Positions 10,805 through 23,239 are shown, counted from the stretch's first letter. The stretch: 64,000 nucleotides of DNA from Diplolepis rosae (GCA_030998225.1 JAPYXD010000403.1:6200001-6264000), one strand, 5' to 3'. Notes: generated from the sequence alone by a model not told the origin. Numbers and translations: made by a program.

Positions 10805-13010
10805 ATGTCGGTTCCATCACGAGGCAGCAGTAAAAAAGGCACTATAACTCGTAGTCAAGCAAGGAAAAATCCAAGTTTAGCAAAAGAAGTTGAAGAAAGC
10901 TCCCAATTACCACTTAAACCAAAACGAAAAACTCAAGAAGGAAATTTACAATATTCCGAATCGTCAAGTAATTTAGATCAAACTGATCTTTTAGATATTA
11001 GCTTAGGAAGTATTTCTGACCCTGAAACTAGTACTTTAAACAAATCAATTATTGACACAAAAAACCCTAAGACCCCATTTGTTGATGAATGAAAAACTTT
11101 TATCAAACGCAATAATAGTATAATTATTGCAGGTGACCAGTATAACGATACACCACAAAATAACCCTTCATTTGACGATACCATAGGGGATATAACACTC
11201 AGAGAAAAATCAATAATTGAAAGCATTACAGCAAACTCAACCTTGTGTGATAGAACTTTATGCCCAGATCAATTTGGTGATATTTCAAATAATAAAATTC
11301 TCACCACGCCTCAAAAAAGATACGAATCAATAGATCCATTCGAAACAAAAATCCAAGAAACTTTACCAAATAAAATCAATCAAATTGCTTTTGACGATTC
11401 TACAAATATTGAACAAGCTGTTAATTCGCTAAAATGTTCAGACTCGTTATCAACCTCTAGGAAATCTGATAAAGAAGTTTCAGTAAATAATTCACCAAAT
11501 AATTCACCGAATAATTTACCAAATAATCTACCAATACAATCCATCGAAATGATGAATTTACCTACAAATCAACAAGTATCTCTACGAGATGCGTTAGAGA
11601 TTGTCCCATACTTTGATGGCTCAAGTAAGGTACCATGGACAATTTTTATCGAGGCTTGCAAGGAAGCCAAAGAAATGGTCCCAAATGCAGAAGCAAATTT
11701 GGTAAAATTATTAAGAAGCAAACTTACAGGTGAAGTCAGAAGATGTATAATAGGAAATTATTATAATAATTTAGAAGATTTTATTTCAAAGCTAAAAACA
11801 ATTTTTTCACCATCAAAAACCGTATACCAATTACAAGGAGATTTAGGCAGGATATACATGTCGGAAAATGAAAGTGTTTTATCTTACGCAACACGCATAA
11901 GAAATAGCAGCAGAAATCCTAGAATGTCATAAACAAAATAATAATGGCAAAGAAGCTGCTGAATTTGAAAGAAATCTGGAAAGAGACGCAATCGATTGTT
12001 TTCTACGAGGTTTAAAACCAGAATTGGAAATACGAATAGGAACAGCCAATAAATTTGACGAAATAGTAGAAAGAGCCATACGAGAAGAAAGAAATTTAAC
12101 AGCAAGAAACGAACTGCGAAGAGGAAATAGACAACATTCACTAGTCCAAGAAGTTGAGAAATCATCACATAATAGTCGAGATTTTGCAAAAACAAATAAA
12201 ATAAATTTAGCACGAGAAGAACTAATAAAATGTCAAATCTGTCAGAAAATAGGCCACACAGCAGAAACCTGTTTTCAATATGTTCAACAGTTAACAAATA
12301 AAAATTCACAAAGCAATCAGTTTAGAAATAACTCGACTAGACAAAATAATCAATACCAGGGAAATAGGCAAGGTCAGGGAACGCAGTGGAGACCCCCACA
12401 GAGATACCAGGTGCTAAGCCTAAATCAACAAGGTAGTAGAAACAACTATAGAGATATAAATAGCTTCCCATCCCACCCTAATTTTTCCCAAGGAAACAGA
12501 TTTAATCAAAACCCAAACTTCAATCGAAGTACCCAGAATATGTATCGCAATTTTAACCAAAATAACCAAGGTCGAAATTTTAATCAAAATCCAAATTTCA
12601 ATAGAAATTCTAATCAAAATCCGAATTTCAACAAAAATTTCAATAGAAATTTCAACCAAGGACAAAATTTAAACCAAGATCAAAATTTTAATCAAGTTCA
12701 AAATCAAGGTAGGCATTTCAATCAAAACCCCTATTTTAATCAAAGACCAAATTTTAATATGAATTACAATGAAAATAGAAAATAAAAACCAAATTTTAAT
12801 CAAAACCCAAATCAAGGTCAAAATTTTGAAGTTATTTGCTATTCGTGCAATACACCAGGACATACCTCTAGGAATTGTAGCAAGAAAATAAATACTAAGC
12901 AACAATTTCCACAACAACCACAACAACAACAACAATTCCAACAACAAGAATTTAATCATCAGGAAAACTCCAATGCCCTTCCTGGAACGGGTGCACAAAG
13001 GAGGGCTTAA
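10805..13010 (+). pseudogene. gag: Ty3/gypsy gag (capsid and nucleocapsid), broken
   Basis: One frame runs from 10,805 to 11,932 with an in-frame TGA at 11,090. It contains a capsid-like segment (VPYFDGSSKVPWTIFIEACK). About position 11,898 the reading passes to another frame, which carries the rest of the capsid, a first zinc knuckle (CQICQKIGHTAETC), a long Asn/Phe/Gln repeat tract built from FNQNPNFN-like units (about 12,490-12,830, with a TAA at 12,783) and a second knuckle (CYSCNTPGHTSRNC). Knuckles of CX2CX4HX4C type bind retroelement RNA. Stops and the frameshift make this copy inactive. Confidence 0.8.
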
Positions 13011-13130
13011 ATGAACAAATATTCGCACCTAATTTGGTTGAAAATAAAACTGAAAAAGTCAATTTGAATACAAGTAATACAATTCCTCATATAATTCTAT
13101 CAGCTGAAGGATTGAAAAAATCCCATACAC

Positions 13131-15150
13131 ATGATGATAGATACAGGAGCCGGATCAAATTTAATCAAACAACAAGCAGTCGAAACAAACGCAAAAATAA
13201 ATAAATATGAATGCCTAAAACTAACAGGCATAAATGAACACCCTGTATTTACACTTGGCCAAATAACAATCGATATTTTCGGCTACCTGACCACCCTCAA
13301 TATAATACTGAACGAAGTTCCTATCGAACATGATGCTATACTAGGTACAGAATTTTTCAGAAACAACAATGCAAAAATTAATTATGCAGAAAAACAACTT
13401 GAAATAAATAATAAAATTTACCCATTTGAAATGCAAGAAACTATATTGGTACCAGCAAGAACAGTTTCAGATTTTTATGTGAGAATTAAAAACAGTGAAT
13501 AAAAACAGGGATTTATTCCACAATTACACTTATGCAATGGAGTTTATTTAGGAAATGCAATTGTTTCTAATAATAACAATAAAGCGTACCTGAAAATATT
13601 CAATACAAATACACAACCTCAAAGATTAACTATACCAACTATTGAATTGATAGACTTTGAAGAACTGTCAATACATGAGAAAACAATAAATCAGAATGAC
13701 AGAAAATTCAATTTAGGAAATGAAAAATTTAATTTTTCGCAACAAATTTTCAATTAGTTAATTACTCAGATTCCACAAACAAATGATTATCACCAATCAT
13801 TCAATATTTCATATCAAAATCGAGAAAACGCAATTAAAGATTTATTAAGATTAGATCATTTGAACAAAGAAGAAAAACAACATGTTGAAAATTTGATTGA
13901 AAAATACGCAGATCGTTTTCATATACCAGGAGAACCTTTAGGAGCAACAGCTATCTTACAACATAACATTCCGACAACAGATGAACCTATATTTTCAAAA
14001 CAATATAGATTCCCTCCAGTACATAAAGAAGAGATTTCACGACAAGTAAGTGAACTGATTGATAATAAAATTATTAAACCCTCACAATCACCATATAATA
14101 CACCTGTTTGGATAGTACCTAAGAAAGTGGTCTCACATGGAAATAGAAAATGGCGAATGGTACTTGAAACTCAGAGAAAAAACGATTGGAGATTCTTACC
14201 CTTTACCAAATATAATCCATATTTTAGACCAATTGGGATCAGCACAATATTTCTCCGTATTTGATCTTGCTTCTGGATTTCATCAAATAAAAATGAGCCC
14301 TGAAGACTCTCATAAAACAGCTTTTTCAACCCCTTATGGACATTACGAATTTGACCGTATGCGATTTGGTTTGAAAAATGCACCAGCTACATTTCAGCGA
14401 TTAATGGATTTAGTTTTAACAGGACTTCAAGAAACTGAATTATTCGTCTACTTAGATGACATTGTTTTATATGCAAATTCTTTAGAAGAACATGAGGACA
14501 AATTTAACAAACTAATGGAAAGATTAAGTGGAGCAAATCTCAAATTACAGCCAGATAAATGTGCATTTTTACGCCCAGAAGTTGCTTATTTAGGACACAT
14601 AATAGACAAGGAAGGAATACGACCAGACCCTAAAAAACTAGAGGCAGTAAAAAAATTTCCGATACCAAAAAACCCTAAAAATATTAAACAATTTTTAGGA
14701 TTAGCTGGTTATTACCGAAGATTTATTGATGGATTTTATAAAATTGCAACACCCTTGAATCAACTTTTAAAGAAAGATGTAAAATTTTATTGGTCTGAAA
14801 AACAACATGAAGCATTTGAACTTTTAAAGGAAAAATTGTGTGAAGAACCTCTTTTACAAAGACCAGACTTCTCACGACCTTTCATTTTAACAACTGATGC
14901 GTCAGGATTCGCTATAGGAGGAATACTTTCTCAAGGTAAAATAGGTAAAGATAAACCTATAGTTTATACTTCTAGATCATTAAATGATTGTGAGAGAAAA
15001 TATGATACATATGAAAAAGAAGCATTTGCAATTATTTATTGTGTAACATATTTTCGCCCTTACTTGTATGGACGAAAATGTACCTTGGTCACAGACCATA
15101 AACCATTAGTATGGTTTCAAAACTCGAAGGACCCTTTGCTCAAGAGTAAC
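13131..15150 (+). pseudogene. pol: Ty3/gypsy pol: protease, RT, RNase H
   Basis: The aspartic protease active site is MMIDTGAGSNLI at 13,131. In-frame stops follow at 13,500 and near 13,757. RT begins near 13,860 and changes frame around 14,160. It then shows FSVFDLASGFHQI, RFGLKNAPATFQRL and the catalytic box LFVYLDDIVLYA. RNase H is recognisable by TTDASGFAIGGILSQ and TDHKPLVWF. Another frame change near 15,140 separates it from the next feature. Reverse transcription and RNA removal are the family functions; this copy cannot make a continuous polyprotein. Confidence 0.9.
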
Positions 15151-15151
15151 T

Positions 15152-15985
15152 AGGTGGAAATTAAAATTGGCAGAATATGATTTTGATGTTGTATACAAAG
15201 CAGGTAAAACTAATGTGAATGCAGATGCTTTATCAAGAAATCCTATAGATTTAGAAGATATTGAAAACAATGATATAAATGATGAAAACAATCTTGAAAT
15301 AAATTTAATTAAACAAGGAAATGCAAAATGCATATCTAGGTTTAAACGTGGAAACAAAGCACCAGAAATAAATCTTACATGCAATGAAGAAATAAACTAT
15401 GATATTATTGAAGAAAGAAAAATTGATGAGAGTAATTCTAAAGAAACTCAGGAATTTATGAACGGAGAAAATTTAATTAAGAATAAGAATAATCGAAGAA
15501 ATTATGATGAATTAAAATATAAGGTTATTGAAGATGGAAATAATGATAAAATTGGAGGAAACGAACAAATAGTGATAAACGATGGAAATTTAAGTAAGAA
15601 TATGAAAGGTAAGAAATATAATGATGTTATAAATTATGAAGATTTCGAAAAACGAAGAATTCATGAAAATTTTGAAGGAATCAAAAAATTATGCGAAGAA
15701 ACTTCATTTAAAAATGTTGATAATAAAAAACGTTATTATGAGGATATTGATGAAGAAAAAATTGATAGAAATGATACTGAACAATTATTAAATGAAGAAT
15801 ATTTACTGATAAATGATGAAGACAATGATAAAGACAATGATGAAAAATATTGTATTAAATTGAATATTAAGGATATAAAAAAAGGAGCAGTTTATGAAAA
15901 TAATGAAAAAACTATTGAACAATTGGACGAAGAAGATATATTTAACATAATTAATAAAAAGGTTGATAAATGTAATAATGAATAA
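15152..15985 (+). CDS. Acidic spacer after gypsy RNase H
   Basis: It starts with the standard RNase H tail (AEYDFDVVYKAGKTNVNADA, then LSRNP) and continues as about 250 residues dominated by Asn, Asp, Glu, Lys and Ile, with no catalytic motif. The 3.1-kb element has an acidic spacer at the same place, so this is a lineage feature of pol rather than host sequence. Integrase should follow and does not. Confidence 0.65.
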   Translation, partial: RWKLKLAEYDFDVVYKAGKTNVNADALSRNPIDLEDIENNDINDENNLEINLIKQGNAKCISRFKRGNKAPEINLTCNEEINYDIIEERKIDESNSKETQEFMNGENLIKNKNNRRNYDELKYKVIEDGNNDKIGGNEQIVINDGNLSKNMKGKKYNDVINYEDFEKRRIHENFEGIKKLCEETSFKNVDNKKRYYEDIDEEKIDRNDTEQLLNEEYLLINDEDNDKDNDEKYCIKLNIKDIKKGAVYENNEKTIEQLDEEDIFNIINKKVDKCNNE

Positions 15986-16127
15986 AATGAAAAATGAGGA
16001 AAATGGAAACACTTTTTACAGATTGATCGATGAAGGAATTATTTCGGAAACATTTGTTTCGCAATTTTTCAAATGTGTCATGGATTCAATTCCAATTTTA
16101 TTAGAAAATAAAAAAAAATGATATGCT

Positions 16128-16664
16128 ATGCAAACAAGGAGTCAGTTAAAAAATTCAAGAAATATAAGTATGGATAAAAATGAAGATTATATGAAAAATA
16201 AATTATTAAGAAATGCTGAGGTAACAAATAACGTACAAAGGAAGCGTGGAAGGCCACAAAAAATTATTCAAGAAATAAAATTACAAGAACCAATTAAAAA
16301 GAGAGGTAAAACCAGAAAATTTATAAATAAACCACCTGAAAATGATAAAAAACGTAAATTTGTAGAATCCGAAGAAGAATCTGATTCTGATCCAGAATAT
16401 GATGTTAAGCAAAAGCCAAAGGCGAATAAAAAGAAGAAATATTTCAAGGAAAATGAAGATGAGGAATTGAAAGAAGAAAGTTATTTTGAATCAAATTCTG
16501 ACTTATCAAGTGAAGACGAAAAAGAAGAAGAAATCCAGGAAAATTCTCAAAATGTAGAACATGGAAACGAAAACGAAGAACCGGATATACTAGAAATAGA
16601 GAATCCTGAAAACTCTGACGATTTTACAGAAGAAAGGCCACCCCAGGAGCCGCCCCCTGATTGA
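16128..16664 (+). CDS. AT-hook-like acidic ORF in gypsy
   Basis: A 178-codon frame. Near residue 40 it has KRGRPQK, a canonical AT-hook core, followed by a second basic stretch (KKRGKTRKF). The C-terminal half is very acidic (SEEESDSDPEYD, then runs of Glu) and ends proline-rich. AT-hooks bind the minor groove of AT-rich DNA, so a chromatin or DNA-binding role for the element is possible but inferred. It lies between RNase H and the place where integrase would be. Its 3' half is duplicated at 17,090. Confidence 0.55.
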   Translation: MQTRSQLKNSRNISMDKNEDYMKNKLLRNAEVTNNVQRKRGRPQKIIQEIKLQEPIKKRGKTRKFINKPPENDKKRKFVESEEESDSDPEYDVKQKPKANKKKKYFKENEDEELKEESYFESNSDLSSEDEKEEEIQENSQNVEHGNENEEPDILEIENPENSDDFTEERPPQEPPPD

Positions 16665-17501
16665 CCTTCAATATCTGGATTGCCTAGGACACAGAAGAAT
16701 ATTATTGAATGCCGCGACCAATTAACAATGATAAAGGTTAATCATTCATATTTTTTATAGAGTAAAGTTCTTCCAAGATGGGGAAGATAGGGTGTCGAAT
16801 TTTGTGCAAGGTTTTAATGAAAAATTTATCAGAGATGAGTTGAAATCTGTCTCTGAGGGGAATTTCTCTCAACTGAGCTTACATTACAAGAATTGGGGTG
16901 GAAATACGATAGCCCAGAATCATGCGTAGGATTTTATTATGAATTTTTGTGAGCTTTAAGTATAATTTGAATGTGAATGTTATCCGGTAAATTTTGTAAG
17001 GGAATGGGAAAGATAATGAGTTTGGATTTAGTTGGGGAAATAGAGAGTTCACGATTTAAAAAAAAGAGTTTATACTGTTTAAACTGTATTGTAGAATCCG
17101 AAGAAGAATCTGATTCTGATCCAGAATATGATGTTAAGCAAAAGCCAAAGGCGAATAAAAAGAAGAAATATTTCAAGGAAAATGAAGATGAGGAATTGAA
17201 AGAAGAAAGTTATTTTGAATCAAATTCTGACTTATCAAGTGAAGACGAAAAAGAAGAAGAAATCCAGGAAAATTCTTAAAATGTAAAACATGGAAACGAA
17301 AACGAAGAACCAGATATACTAGAAATAGAGAATTCTGAAAACTCTGACGAAGACGATTTTACAGAAGAAAGGCCACCCCCAGAGCCACCTCCTGATCAAC
17401 CTTAAATATCTGGATTGCCTAGGACACAGAAGAATATAATTGAATGCCGCGACCAATTAACAATGAGAAAGGATAATCATGCATATTTTGTAAACAGTAA
17501 A
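16361..17501 (+). repeat. Gypsy segment duplicated around a foreign insert
   Basis: About 407 bases (16,361-16,767) recur at 17,090-17,501 with scattered substitutions and a 6-base difference. Between the copies is a non-LTR fragment. The second copy of the acidic frame has a premature stop (AATTCTTAA). The repeat is far too long for a target-site duplication. Confidence 0.85.
16768..17089 (+). mobile_element. Copied fragment of the I-like element
   Basis: These ~322 bases match 21,951-22,273 almost perfectly; I saw one substitution and one A-run length difference. Both junctions fall in short identities shared by the partners (G-TTCTTCC on the left, TTG.AGAATC on the right), consistent with template switching or microhomology-mediated repair. 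Confidence 0.85.
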
Positions 17502-17960
17502 GGAGAACTTCGCGATGTAGGCTCTAAACTTTTTGATAAAATGTGGATCCAGATCACGATGGAAACTAGACATCGCCAACGCATTGATTAATTATGTGAT
17601 TTAATCGTTCGTCAAGTTGATATAAAAGCATTATGGCCATATTTATTTATAAATGGGATATTTAATTACGACGACTACACTGTACCAAATTGGTCTAAAG
17701 ATATAAAAAAATTCAGAAATAATGAGACATAATTTTTCCGTAAGTTTCTAACTTACAAGAATTTTAACGTTGACAAAAGAATAATTTTTACATTGTATTG
17801 TAGAGTGGGAAATCAAACAGTAATAGCTACAAGAAATATAGCAATAATAACCGAAAATAAAGCAGAATTTGGACCAATAAAATTGATAAAAGAACCTTAT
17901 GACTTTTGTGAAGAAAAATATGAAGATTCAATAGCTAAAAAAAAAAAAAAAAACTAAACT
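17411..17960 (+). pseudogene. Gypsy pol remnant between RNase H and integrase
   Basis: A broken frame reads NIIECRDQLTMRKDNHAYFV, the same type of segment found before the integrase zinc module in the 3.1-kb element ([17 protein letters not shown]). Stops occur near 17,590 and 17,730. The reading continues to a poly-lysine A-run at 17,939-17,953. No HHCC or DDE integrase module follows. Confidence 0.55.
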
Positions 17961-18964
17961 CCAAAATAAAGGTAGTCAAACTATATCTCAAACAATTGTT
18001 CAAAAGAAACTACATAAACTAAACAGAAAACAATTTTCAGGACATTTATAAACCTTTACACATAAGAAAATTCCATCTGCGAATTCTATCTAACATTATA
18101 AATTTTCTTTCAGGTTACATACTAATACTATCTGTTTTTCTTTTTCTAGGACATAACCTGCAGAGAAGTGACATATATGGAAAGATGTTATTTCTTTTCA
18201 ATTTTATCATACTGCTTAACTCACTTTTTGCCTACAATTAAAAATAAAATTCGAAAATTCGAAAGGGCTTTACTTCTAAAGTATTGAAAAGAAATTTATG
18301 TTTTTTGATGAATAAGGCACTTAATGACTTACATAGCCATTTATGAAATACACAGTTTATACAAAGAATGGAATTTAGTACCCAGAACTTTTCAACCCAA
18401 CAACACTAAATTCATTTCAACAAAACTTCAATCAAAATTTATTGGGCTCAAATTGTGAGAAGTAATAAAATTTAGATAAAAACTGATATTATGATTGATC
18501 GAACAGATTAATAGTTTTTATAAATAACGAATTGAACAAAAATAAGGTAGAATTAAATTTATTCCAGAAAGTATTATTTTACAAAGGAGTCACTCACAAA
18601 TAATACAAATAATCAAACATACTTACCTTTAGTAAATAAGACTCCACTTACTTTCAAGCAAAATTTGAATAAATCAAGAGAATAACTTAAAAATTAAGGA
18701 AAACATTTTTCTTTCAATCTTAATTGAATCACATTTTACATAATGATTCCAACAAGTGAAAATCCTTCAACAAATTTTTCAAGATATATAGATGGTGTTT
18801 GTCCACAAGATCATCCAAGAGCTTATCAAATTCTCTTGAATTTTTCATGCATTTCCTTATTACCGGAAGTAGAAAAAATATACGCCAATAAAATCACAAT
18901 GTTCAAAATTTGCGAATTATGCTATCTACAGATACATATTTTTTTATCCCCATGTCCAAACAAA
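17961..18964. other. AT-rich gypsy 3' region, small ORF at 18,743
   Basis: No integrase or envelope motifs were found. A frame from 18,743 encodes 88 residues with several Cys (one CELCYLQ) but no known domain; its last codons overlap the polypurine tract, so it is probably internal gypsy sequence. Confidence 0.4.
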
Positions 18965-18990
18965 AGGGGGGAGGTGTCACGTCCCGTAAC
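18965..18990 (+). other. Gypsy polypurine tract and LTR start A
   Basis: AAAAGGGGGGAGG is followed at 18,975 by TGTCACGTCCCGTAACTAT. The tract primes plus-strand synthesis, and TGT opens the LTR. The same arrangement appears at 20,486. Confidence 0.7.
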
Positions 18991-20480
18991 TATTACAAAT
19001 GCTACTTAAAAATAAGACATTTTTTCTCTTTCTTGAAATTATATTGATCCACATTTAACCTGCATGGAAATATATTGGAAGCAATTGACTATATTCACTG
19101 ATTATGTATTTGTTTGATTAATTCATATATTTGATATAATATTGATAAAAATGACCATAAATGCATTCGATATTGTATACGAGCGTTTATATTACCAGAA
19201 AAGTAATAATAACAAAATGTAATGTATTAAAATTAAAAAAAATGATAGTAGCGTTTAGTAAGTAACTACAGGTTGGCTTTGAATGCTGTTACTCTATAAT
19301 TAATTATATTAGCGAGAAAACTTGACGAATTTGCTTAATGGCGTAATCGAATACTTATGTTTACGAAGTTCAAAAAATATGCTTTATACATTTTAAATAA
19401 TATATCTTGTCTATATTTGAATTATATCCAAATAAGAATTTGAAGTATGCGCTACTTAATGTTTTTGAAAAATATGTATGTAGACAAACTTATACAACAT
19501 TTAATGTGACAAAGTGAATTCCTTTTCAAATAGATAAATGTTGAATTGAAAACTATACTGAATTATTCAAAAGACGAAATAATATATGTTCGACGATAAA
19601 AAATTTATTAAAAAAAAAAATGAATCGAAATTAAACCAAAATACAAAAATAAATACAAACATTTATGTGTGTAATCAATAAAATTTAACATCGTAATTCA
19701 TTTATATCAATATGAGTGTAGTTATTTCATTATAGACAAATAATGTTTATTCGAAACATATGCTGAATTATTTAAATAAAAAATCAAAATAGAACGAAAT
19801 GTGTATGTGTATGTATGCAAATTCATTCATTAAAATAATAATAAAGCAACAAAAATTTAAAAAAAATTATGTGTGTGTAATAAATGTTTCTCTTAAATTC
19901 AAAAATAAAGGGCATTTTACGGAATTATATTTAGCCATATTTATGTATTTATGAAATAATCGAAATTTATTCATTAATATGTAGGTTTTAGGGTTTTGCG
20001 AACAAGAATTTTGTAAAATTCGCTGTCGTACTAATTGAAATTAATGAATAAAAATTATACAAAAACAAAATCTCCACAAAAAAATTAAACGTTTTGCATT
20101 GTATTCATTTAGAATTATGTTTGTCCAAATATTTAAAATAATGTATCGACATATCGTGTAATTGTATAAAAAGCTTCAGTGTATGCATTCTAATTACTAA
20201 ATAATTAAACATTTCGGATTATAACAATTGTGTATGTTATCGGTATTAATTGTGGAAAAATACTTCTATGTATCAAAACTCAATGTATTCAATTTAATGT
20301 ATTAGCAAAGAACACAATTATTAACCTAATAAGTACGTATCGATGTAAATCACAAATGATAAGAATATCTCTTGATTCATTTTAACAAAAGAAATTTTGA
20401 TATTAACAAAAGTTTAATTTGAATCGATTGTTTAACTTGGCTTCGAAAGTTCCAACACGGTCATTACATCCCCGTGTTCG
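18991..20480. other. AT-rich region, no gene seen
   Basis: Very AT-rich with no long frame. It may contain LTR sequence of the first element followed by the internal tail of a second, because the bases just before 20,486 (ATCCCCGTGTTCGAACTAAG) resemble those before 18,965. Confidence 0.4.
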
Positions 20481-20485
20481 AACTA

Positions 20486-21480
20486 AGGGGGGAGGTGTCA
20501 CGTCCCGTGACTATCAATATTTATTTACAAAATAATATGTGTAAAATTAATAATTTGAAAATATTAAACAAGTAAAAGCAACAGGTATCTCAATATATTG
20601 ATCGTCGAAAAACCCTAAATGTCTAGACAAAACGAAATTGTATTCATTGGGGAACCCCATCGGAATGCGTTATAATGAGTTATGTACACAAACCATTAAC
20701 CCTCCACTTCCTGCATAGTCCATTCACCTAAGAAAAATAGGGAGGCTAGAGGAACACGCAGGAAAATTTAGAAGACCTGTTACTGAGTGGGACTAAAATT
20801 AGAATCTTGTCGCTATGGATACAAATTGAAGAAAATGTTGAAATCTTCGTAGAAACAATTATGGTCTCATCTGGCTGGAAGAAAAGCTTTTAGGGAACAT
20901 CTTGCAAATGTCATGTCAGTATCGATCGAAAAATGGCGGATATCAACCGAAAAAACAGTCTATAAAAGCACCTGCAAATCCGCAAATCTCCAGTGACCGT
21001 CGGACCATCTTGAACTTCAGATCTCTCTCAGAAAAGTAACAAACCCGGAATTCTCTCAGAAAAGTGACTCTCGAAAAAGTGATTTCAAGTTCGGTTCTCG
21101 ATACTTTTCTTAGAAAGCAAATTCAATCGTCACTCATTTCCATCGGTTTGTCAGTTCGTTCGTCATTGTAAATATCAATTGGATTATCAGTGCTGTTGAG
21201 GAATTTAAATATTGGATCTACATAAATTATCCTCATCATAGTACCCAGGGGACATAAGGATTTAGTGGACTCGAATCACTAACATAAAGCATTTACTGTA
21301 AGTACCAAATTTTTATTAAGTCCCTAATTTAACTTGAATATATCTATAAATTCTCCCCTTTCATTTTCAAGCGGCTTCCCAGGAGGAATTTTCAAGGGGA
21401 ATTTCTACCACATTTGTATTCAAAATATTAAATAAAAGGGTTAATAATTGTAATATTCTTGAGTTTTATTGTTGGCTATC
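20486..21480 (+). repeat. Gypsy polypurine tract plus LTR B
   Basis: AAGGGGGGAGG precedes TGTCACGTCCCGTGACTAT at 20,496. The following kilobase behaves like an LTR: a TATA box at 20,961, a downstream region with repeated CTCTCAGAAAAGT, and AATAAA near 21,433. It is not alignable with the sequence after 18,975 beyond the first ~20 bases, so two related but different elements are implied. The right end is not defined. Confidence 0.55.
20961..20968 (+). promoter_or_regulatory. TATA box of LTR B
   Basis: TATAAAAG lies within the putative LTR about 465 bases after its start, a sensible position for the U3 promoter. Confidence 0.55.
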
Positions 21481-21599
21481 CTCAACCCTTGTTTCGGTTA
21501 AGATATCTTTCCAGGATTCTTTTCCGAACAAAAAACGAGGAAAAAATAAATAACATAATAAAAGGTGGGTAACCAAGACGTTACAGAGTCATGTTCTGA

Positions 21600-21848
21600 T
21601 ATTTTTAGCTGCAATTCAAAATCCAGCTGAGGTGAGTACACAGAAAGACCCAAAAAGGAGTCAGTGGGTTTGGCTCCGTCTGTGTAAAAATGTGTGTGGT
21701 ATGTATATTCTAGTGAAACTAAATTATTGAAGACAAGGTCCGGAGATCTACTATTGTGGATTGTGGGGCCCAATTGTAAGTCTATCGAAGGTTGGAAGAA
21801 CTGAGATTCGTATGGGATAAGGAGACACATTGGAATTGACATTCTCAA
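21600..21848 (-). pseudogene. Non-LTR RNase H domain start
   Basis: The frame contains HFYTDGAKPTDSFLGLSVYS, which matches the first catalytic Asp segment of RNase H in I-type ORF2. It is truncated after about 40 residues of the domain. Confidence 0.6.
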
Positions 21849-22497
21849 AATTCTATTGGAAGAGCCTAAATTTTTTAAAGGATTTTAGGAGGAAAAAGTT
21901 TTTGTTGAAAGGACATTGAGATACACTATTTTGAGAAGTATAATCCAGTTCTTCCAAGATGGGGAAGATAGGGTGTCGAATTTTGTGCAAGGTTTTAATG
22001 AAAAATTTATCAGAGATGAGTTGAAATCTGTCTCTGAGGGGAATTTCTCTCAACTGAGCTTACATTACAAGAATTGGGGTGGAAATACGATAGCCCAGAA
22101 TCATGCGTAGGATTTTATTATGAATTTTTGTGAGCTTTAAGTATAATTTGAATGTGAATGTTATCCGGTCAATTTTGTAAGGGAATGGGAAAGATAATGA
22201 GTTTGGATTTAGTTGGGGAAATAGAGAGTTCACGATTTAAAAAAAAAGAGTTTATACTGTTTAAACTGTATTGCAGAATCTGTATACCTTCCTCCATATC
22301 GTATGAAGTTACAAAAAGAGCAATTTCGTCCGCATAGTCCAGGATTTAACAACCTGGATCTATGACTTTATGAATGTGGATGGTGTAAATTATATATAAG
22401 ATTGGGCTAAGGATGCAGCCCTGAGGTAGTCCCTTAACGAGAATGTGGGGGCCTTTATTTTCGCCATTTATCCTAAAAAAGATTTTCCGTATGATCG

Positions 22498-23025
22498 TTA
22501 AATTGTATACGAAGATGCTTTATTAGCTGCTGAGGCCAAACAGATCTCAGCTAAAAGTATTGCTAGATTGTCAGAGCAAGATTGATCCTTCCTAAAGCCA
22601 AATTGCGATTCCGGGAGAAGGCTTTTATTTTCCAACAAAAAATAAAGCCTATTCAAAATCAACCTTTCCATCAGTTTCAAAAAGCAAGAGGCAAGAGCTA
22701 TTGGGCGAAATTTCCTAAGAGTTGTCTTCGGCAAAAGGAAAATTAGAAATTCTCTCCAAGCGTCAAGGAACAGGCCACAGTCAAAGATACCGTTATAAAT
22801 ATGGAGGTGATTGAAAGATGACTCAGGGAGATTTTTTAATACCAAAAAACTAATTTTGTCAAGACCCGGGGAAGACCTACTTTTGGTTTTCTCCAAGGCA
22901 GAAGTTAGTTCCTCAAAGCTAAAGGGGCTGCAGAAAAAGTCAGAATTCAAAGATGAAGTAGACATAGAAGGGATAGTATATACATATACATACATAGTTA
23001 GAAAGCTCCGAATGTATTCACTCAT
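22498..23025 (-). pseudogene. Non-LTR reverse transcriptase fragment
   Basis: Motifs are typical of the RT fingers: FSFEELTSALEKTKSRSSPG, KFRPIALASCFLKLMERLIL and LLPESQFGFRKDQSC. The palm motif with the FADD-type box is not intact in this frame; the downstream portion to 22,280 is shifted. Confidence 0.8.
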
Positions 23026-23239
23026 GTGCTCTAGAGTTTCCCTATTAGCTGGGATGGACGTAGGAGAAGGAGGGCTTAAAAGTGTATGGCGAAACCCACG
23101 AATTTTGGCCCATACCTCGGATATTGATGATTTCGAGGAGAGGGATTCACTGAAAGATTTAAAGCTAGCGGATTTTATTTGCTTGAGTCTTTTGGTAGTG
23201 TGGGCATCAAATTTTTGGAAATCCAGATGTTTTTCGTAA

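Noticed and set aside
17090..17279. Second copy of the acidic AT-hook ORF as a separate gene
   Set aside because: It lacks the AT-hook part, starts inside the inserted non-LTR fragment and stops early.
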